From Streptomyces sp. ICC1 (GTDB taxonomy: Bacteria; Actinomycetota; Actinomycetes; Streptomycetales; Streptomycetaceae): 64,000 nucleotides of DNA. The notes beneath the pieces were generated by a model. The model was not told where the DNA came from, ran no database searches, and worked only from the letters and a program-made list of their open reading frames with translations. How positions within the stretch are numbered: the first letter of the stretch is position 1; each line of letters begins with the position of its first letter. The DNA is taken from positions 2,818,267 to 2,882,266 of the forward strand of contig NZ_CP030287.1 of the NCBI RefSeq assembly GCF_003287935.1. Direction: 5' to 3'. Below, one piece after another: positions 61,471 through 64,000 of the stretch. A program made the position numbers and the translations under genes.

Positions 61471-61920
61471 ATGACGGCGATACGGGGTGCTGAGATCTCC
61501 ACCCGGGGCCTGGTGCTCGTGGCCATGGTGGCGCGGGGTCACACGACCGACCGCGTGGCCCGTGCTCTGCGCCTGAGCAGACACACCGTGGGCGAGGAGA
61601 TCAGTTCCCTCCTCGACCGGTTCAACTGCCGCAACAGGGCGGAGCTGGTGGCCTACTGCTACGTCAACCGGATCTTGCCGATCGGTATCTGGCCGCCGCC
61701 GTGCGGCCCCGTGAATGGGGTGAGTGACGTGTTCGACCCTCTGACCAGTCTGCGTGAAGCGGGACTTCCGGTCGACCAGCTCAGCGCCGCGCAGCGCGAT
61801 GTGCTGGCGGGCCTGACCGAGGAGGAGACCGCCGTCGTCGTATCGGTCCAGCACCGGCTGGTCGAGGCGGACGCCGGGACCGACTCCGAGGTGTGGGCCC
61901 ACGACCTGAAGCTGCTCTGA
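61471..61920 (+). CDS. LuxR-type HTH protein fused to an aroma-sacti-like C-terminal domain
   Basis: 149 residues; GAGGAG sits 9 bases before the ATG. Residues about 10-70 are a LuxR DNA-binding helix-turn-helix: VLVAMVARGHTTDRVARALR, LSRHTVGEEISSLLDRFNCR and AELVAYCYVNRILP. Residues from about 86 (FDPLTSLREAGLPVDQLSAA, VLAGLTEEETAVVVSVQHRL, ending WAHDLKLL) resemble the short aroma-sacti cluster domain that normally occurs as a separate small protein in RiPP clusters. An internal GTG near 61720 could make it a separate chain, but the frame is continuous. Probable cluster regulator. Confidence 0.72.
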   Translation: MTAIRGAEISTRGLVLVAMVARGHTTDRVARALRLSRHTVGEEISSLLDRFNCRNRAELVAYCYVNRILPIGIWPPPCGPVNGVSDVFDPLTSLREAGLPVDQLSAAQRDVLAGLTEEETAVVVSVQHRLVEADAGTDSEVWAHDLKLL

Positions 61921-61982
61921 CCCGCCGCGCGGGCCCGCCGACGCCGGCCCGCCGTACGCCCGACGCAGGAGGAGAACCGCGC

Positions 61983-64000
61983 GTGAGCCGCAGACTGGTG
62001 GTCGTCCTCTTCCTCGACCTCGTCGGATGGACACGGCTCGCCGAGCGCGTCGATCCGGAGCCGCTCCAGCAACTCCTCGAGCAGTACTACGAGATCTCCT
62101 GCGCCGCGGTGGAGGAGCACGGCGGAGTGGTGGAGAAGTTCATCGGCGACGCCGTCATGGCGGTCTTCGGCGCGGACACCTCCCAGGAGGACGACGCGCT
62201 GCGGGCACTGCGGGCCGCCACGCGCATCCGCGCCGAGGTCCGCGGACTGCGCACCCCGGCAGCCGACGCGGCTCCGGTCGAGGTCCACTGCGGGATCGCG
62301 GCCGGCGAGGCCCTGGTGACGCGTTCGGCCCGGGCCGGCATCCGGGTCGTCGGCGACGTGGTCAACCTCGCGGCCCGCCTCCAGTCGCTGGCGGTGGCCG
62401 GGGAGATCATCGTCAACGAGACCGTGGCGCACCTCGCACGCCCGCACTACACCATGGCCCCGGTGCCGCCGGTGGCGCTCAAGGGCAAGGCCGAGCCCGT
62501 CCGGGTGCTGTTGGTGACCGGCGAGGCCGCCGTCGACCGGGCGGGCGACGGCTCGCCCATGGTGGACCGCGGCGCCGAGCGCCGCCGGCTGCGCGAGGTC
62601 TACCACCGGGTGGCCCGCGACCGGCGCTCCGAGCTGGTGACCGTGCTGGGACCACCGGGCATCGGCAAGACCCGCTTGGTCCAGGAGACCGTGGACGACC
62701 TCGTCGCCGCCGGGGCGGAGCCCCTCGCCGTGTTCGGCAGCTGCCAGTCCTACGGAACGCAGGGGAACTACGCGGCGCTCGTCGAAGTGCTGGACGCGCT
62801 CGCGCGGCAGGCGCCGTCCAGCGCGGAGCTGCTCCGGGTGGACGACCGCATCGCCGGGGTGCTGACCAGTCTGCGCGCCGCCTCGCTCTCCCGGGTCGCC
62901 GGCCCGGTCCCGGGGCCGGGCGTGGAGGAGGTGTCCTGGGCGGCGCGCGAACTGCTCACCGCCGCGGCTTCCCGCCCGCTCGTCGTGGTGTGGGACAACC
63001 TGGGGTGGGCGGGAGAGTCGCTCCTGGGGCTGATCGGCGATCTGACGGACAGCCTGCGCGACATCCCGCTCCTGATGGTCTGCGTCTCCAGACCGGAGCT
63101 GACGGGCCGGGACGGGCCCTGGTCGCCGGACGACGTGATCGACGTCGGCGCGCTGGTCCCGATCGACAGTGCGCGGCTGGCGATCTCACTGGCGGGGCGC
63201 GGCAGCGGCGACGAGGTGGAGCTGCACGACCTCGACCTCGTCGACCGGGTCGCGGTGTACAGCGCGGGTAATCCGCTGTACATCCGGCTGATGATGGACT
63301 GGCTGAGGGACGGCCGGACCGTCGACGAGGTGCCGCCGACCATCACGGCCATGGTGGGCGCGATGATCGACCGGCTGCCCGCGCCCGCCCGGTGGCTGCT
63401 GGGCGCGGCCTCGGTGATCGGCCCTTCGTTCACCCTGGAGCAGCTCGCGCTGCTGGACGGGGCGGTCGTGGCGGCGGACGTCGACGCGCTGGCGCGGCAG
63501 CGGCTGTTCCACACCACGGCGGAGGAGGGCGAGTACCGCTTCGTCCAGCAGCCGGTGCACGAGGTGGCGTACGGCCGGCTGGAGAAGGAGCAGCGCATCA
63601 CGTGGCACCGGCGCCTGGCCGGGCACGGCTTCGGTCCCGGTTTCCACCTCGAGGCGGCGGCCCGGCTGCTGGCCGGTCTGCGCCCGGACGACACGGAGCT
63701 GCCCCTGCTGGCGCGGCGGGCGGCCGAGGCCCTGCTGGCCGAGGGCACCGTGGCGCTGCGGCAGCGTGACGTGCCGACCGCGATCGGGCTGTTCGGACGG
63801 GCTCTGGTACTGGCGCGGAGCCGGCCCGACCAGTGCCGGTCGGTCGCGGCCGTCCGGCTCAGCGACGCCCTCATGCTCTCCGGGGACACCCGGCGGGCGC
63901 TGGAGGTGGTCGCTGACAGCGCCTGGAACGTCCCGACCGCCGGACCCGCCGGACCCGCCGCCCCCGGCGCTCCCGGTGCTCCCGGTGCTCCCGGCGCTCC
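61983..64000 (+). CDS. Adenylate/guanylate-cyclase-type / STAND ATPase regulator, 3' end beyond window
   Basis: At least 672 residues from GTG, with GGAGGAG 8 bases upstream, and open to the last base. Residues about 1-175 are a class III cyclase domain: VVLFLDLVGWTRLAERVDPE (metal Asp), VEKFIGDAVMAVFGAD (second metal Asp) and VVGDVVNLAARLQSLAVAGE. An ATPase follows with Walker A VTVLGPPGIGKTRLVQETVD at about 220-240 and Walker B-like PLVVVWDNLGWAGESLLGLI, then helical repeats. At the end a GAP tripeptide repeat (APGAPGAPGAPGAP) begins. Such chains are usually about 1,000 residues and act as regulators. It probably controls the cluster. Confidence 0.85.
   Translation, partial: MSRRLVVVLFLDLVGWTRLAERVDPEPLQQLLEQYYEISCAAVEEHGGVVEKFIGDAVMAVFGADTSQEDDALRALRAATRIRAEVRGLRTPAADAAPVEVHCGIAAGEALVTRSARAGIRVVGDVVNLAARLQSLAVAGEIIVNETVAHLARPHYTMAPVPPVALKGKAEPVRVLLVTGEAAVDRAGDGSPMVDRGAERRRLREVYHRVARDRRSELVTVLGPPGIGKTRLVQETVDDLVAAGAEPLAVFGSCQSYGTQGNYAALVEVLDALARQAPSSAELLRVDDRIAGVLTSLRAASLSRVAGPVPGPGVEEVSWAARELLTAAASRPLVVVWDNLGWAGESLLGLIGDLTDSLRDIPLLMVCVSRPELTGRDGPWSPDDVIDVGALVPIDSARLAISLAGRGSGDEVELHDLDLVDRVAVYSAGNPLYIRLMMDWLRDGRTVDEVPPTITAMVGAMIDRLPAPARWLLGAASVIGPSFTLEQLALLDGAVVAADVDALARQRLFHTTAEEGEYRFVQQPVHEVAYGRLEKEQRITWHRRLAGHGFGPGFHLEAAARLLAGLRPDDTELPLLARRAAEALLAEGTVALRQRDVPTAIGLFGRALVLARSRPDQCRSVAAVRLSDALMLSGDTRRALEVVADSAWNVPTAGPAGPAAPGAPGAPGAPGA

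Overview
The window is a GC-rich actinobacterial chromosome segment and almost certainly comes from Streptomyces. The evidence is G/C-saturated third codon positions, many GTG and TTG starts, a mycothiol-dependent maleylpyruvate-isomerase homologue, Rv1733c-type and RsbW-like ATPase proteins, and a lone TTA codon in a secreted-protein gene. I found no tRNA, rRNA, CRISPR array or intact insertion sequence.

Layout. 1-939 is the 3' part of a Xaa-Pro aminopeptidase, followed by a tiny Asn/Asp/Trp-repeat secreted protein. 1524-5732 and 10999-14149 together look like an aerobic 2-aminobenzoate (or related aryl-CoA) degradation set: CoA ligase, monooxygenase/old-yellow-enzyme fusion, enoyl-CoA hydratase, acyl-CoA dehydrogenase, RidA deaminase and PaaX regulator. 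The set is split by an unrelated block at 5836-11002 (GNAT, DUF1801, PPOX, VOC, large LuxR-ATPase). 14415-30894 is ordinary Streptomyces chromosome: argF, a PlsC acyltransferase, thioredoxin, a leader peptide with a flavin reductase, etfBA, a DUF6986 aldolase with a promoter and tandem operators, a LacI regulator, a kinase-Nudix fusion, an M20 peptidase, a geranylgeranyl reductase, and a DUF385/TetR divergent pair. 31041-48724 continues with small metabolic, membrane and regulatory genes, including a beta-helix/AAA fusion, a HpnB-like glycosyltransferase, and a TetR regulator whose first helix is missing.

The exceptional region is 49084-64000. After an AT-richer intergenic stretch there is a compact RiPP (ribosomally made, post-translationally modified peptide) cluster that I do not recognise as a described class. 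The plus-strand operon encodes a flavin acyl-CoA-dehydrogenase-like enzyme, a divergent DUF692/MNIO-like iron oxygenase, its overlapping partner protein, a precursor with seven identical 18-residue repeats, an MFS exporter, a nitroreductase and a PrpF/DapF-fold isomerase. A convergent minus-strand operon encodes an ABC exporter, a YcaO cyclodehydratase and a TfuA partner. A third, plus-strand unit encodes a graspetide-type ATP-grasp ligase, a LuxR-HTH protein whose tail looks like a short RiPP-associated domain, and a large cyclase/ATPase regulator that runs off the window.

The precursor has no cysteine in its repeats but is rich in Ser, Thr, Lys, Asp and Phe. That fits ATP-grasp side-chain crosslinking and/or YcaO backbone chemistry on several cores per chain. 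Product structure and order of modification are inference.
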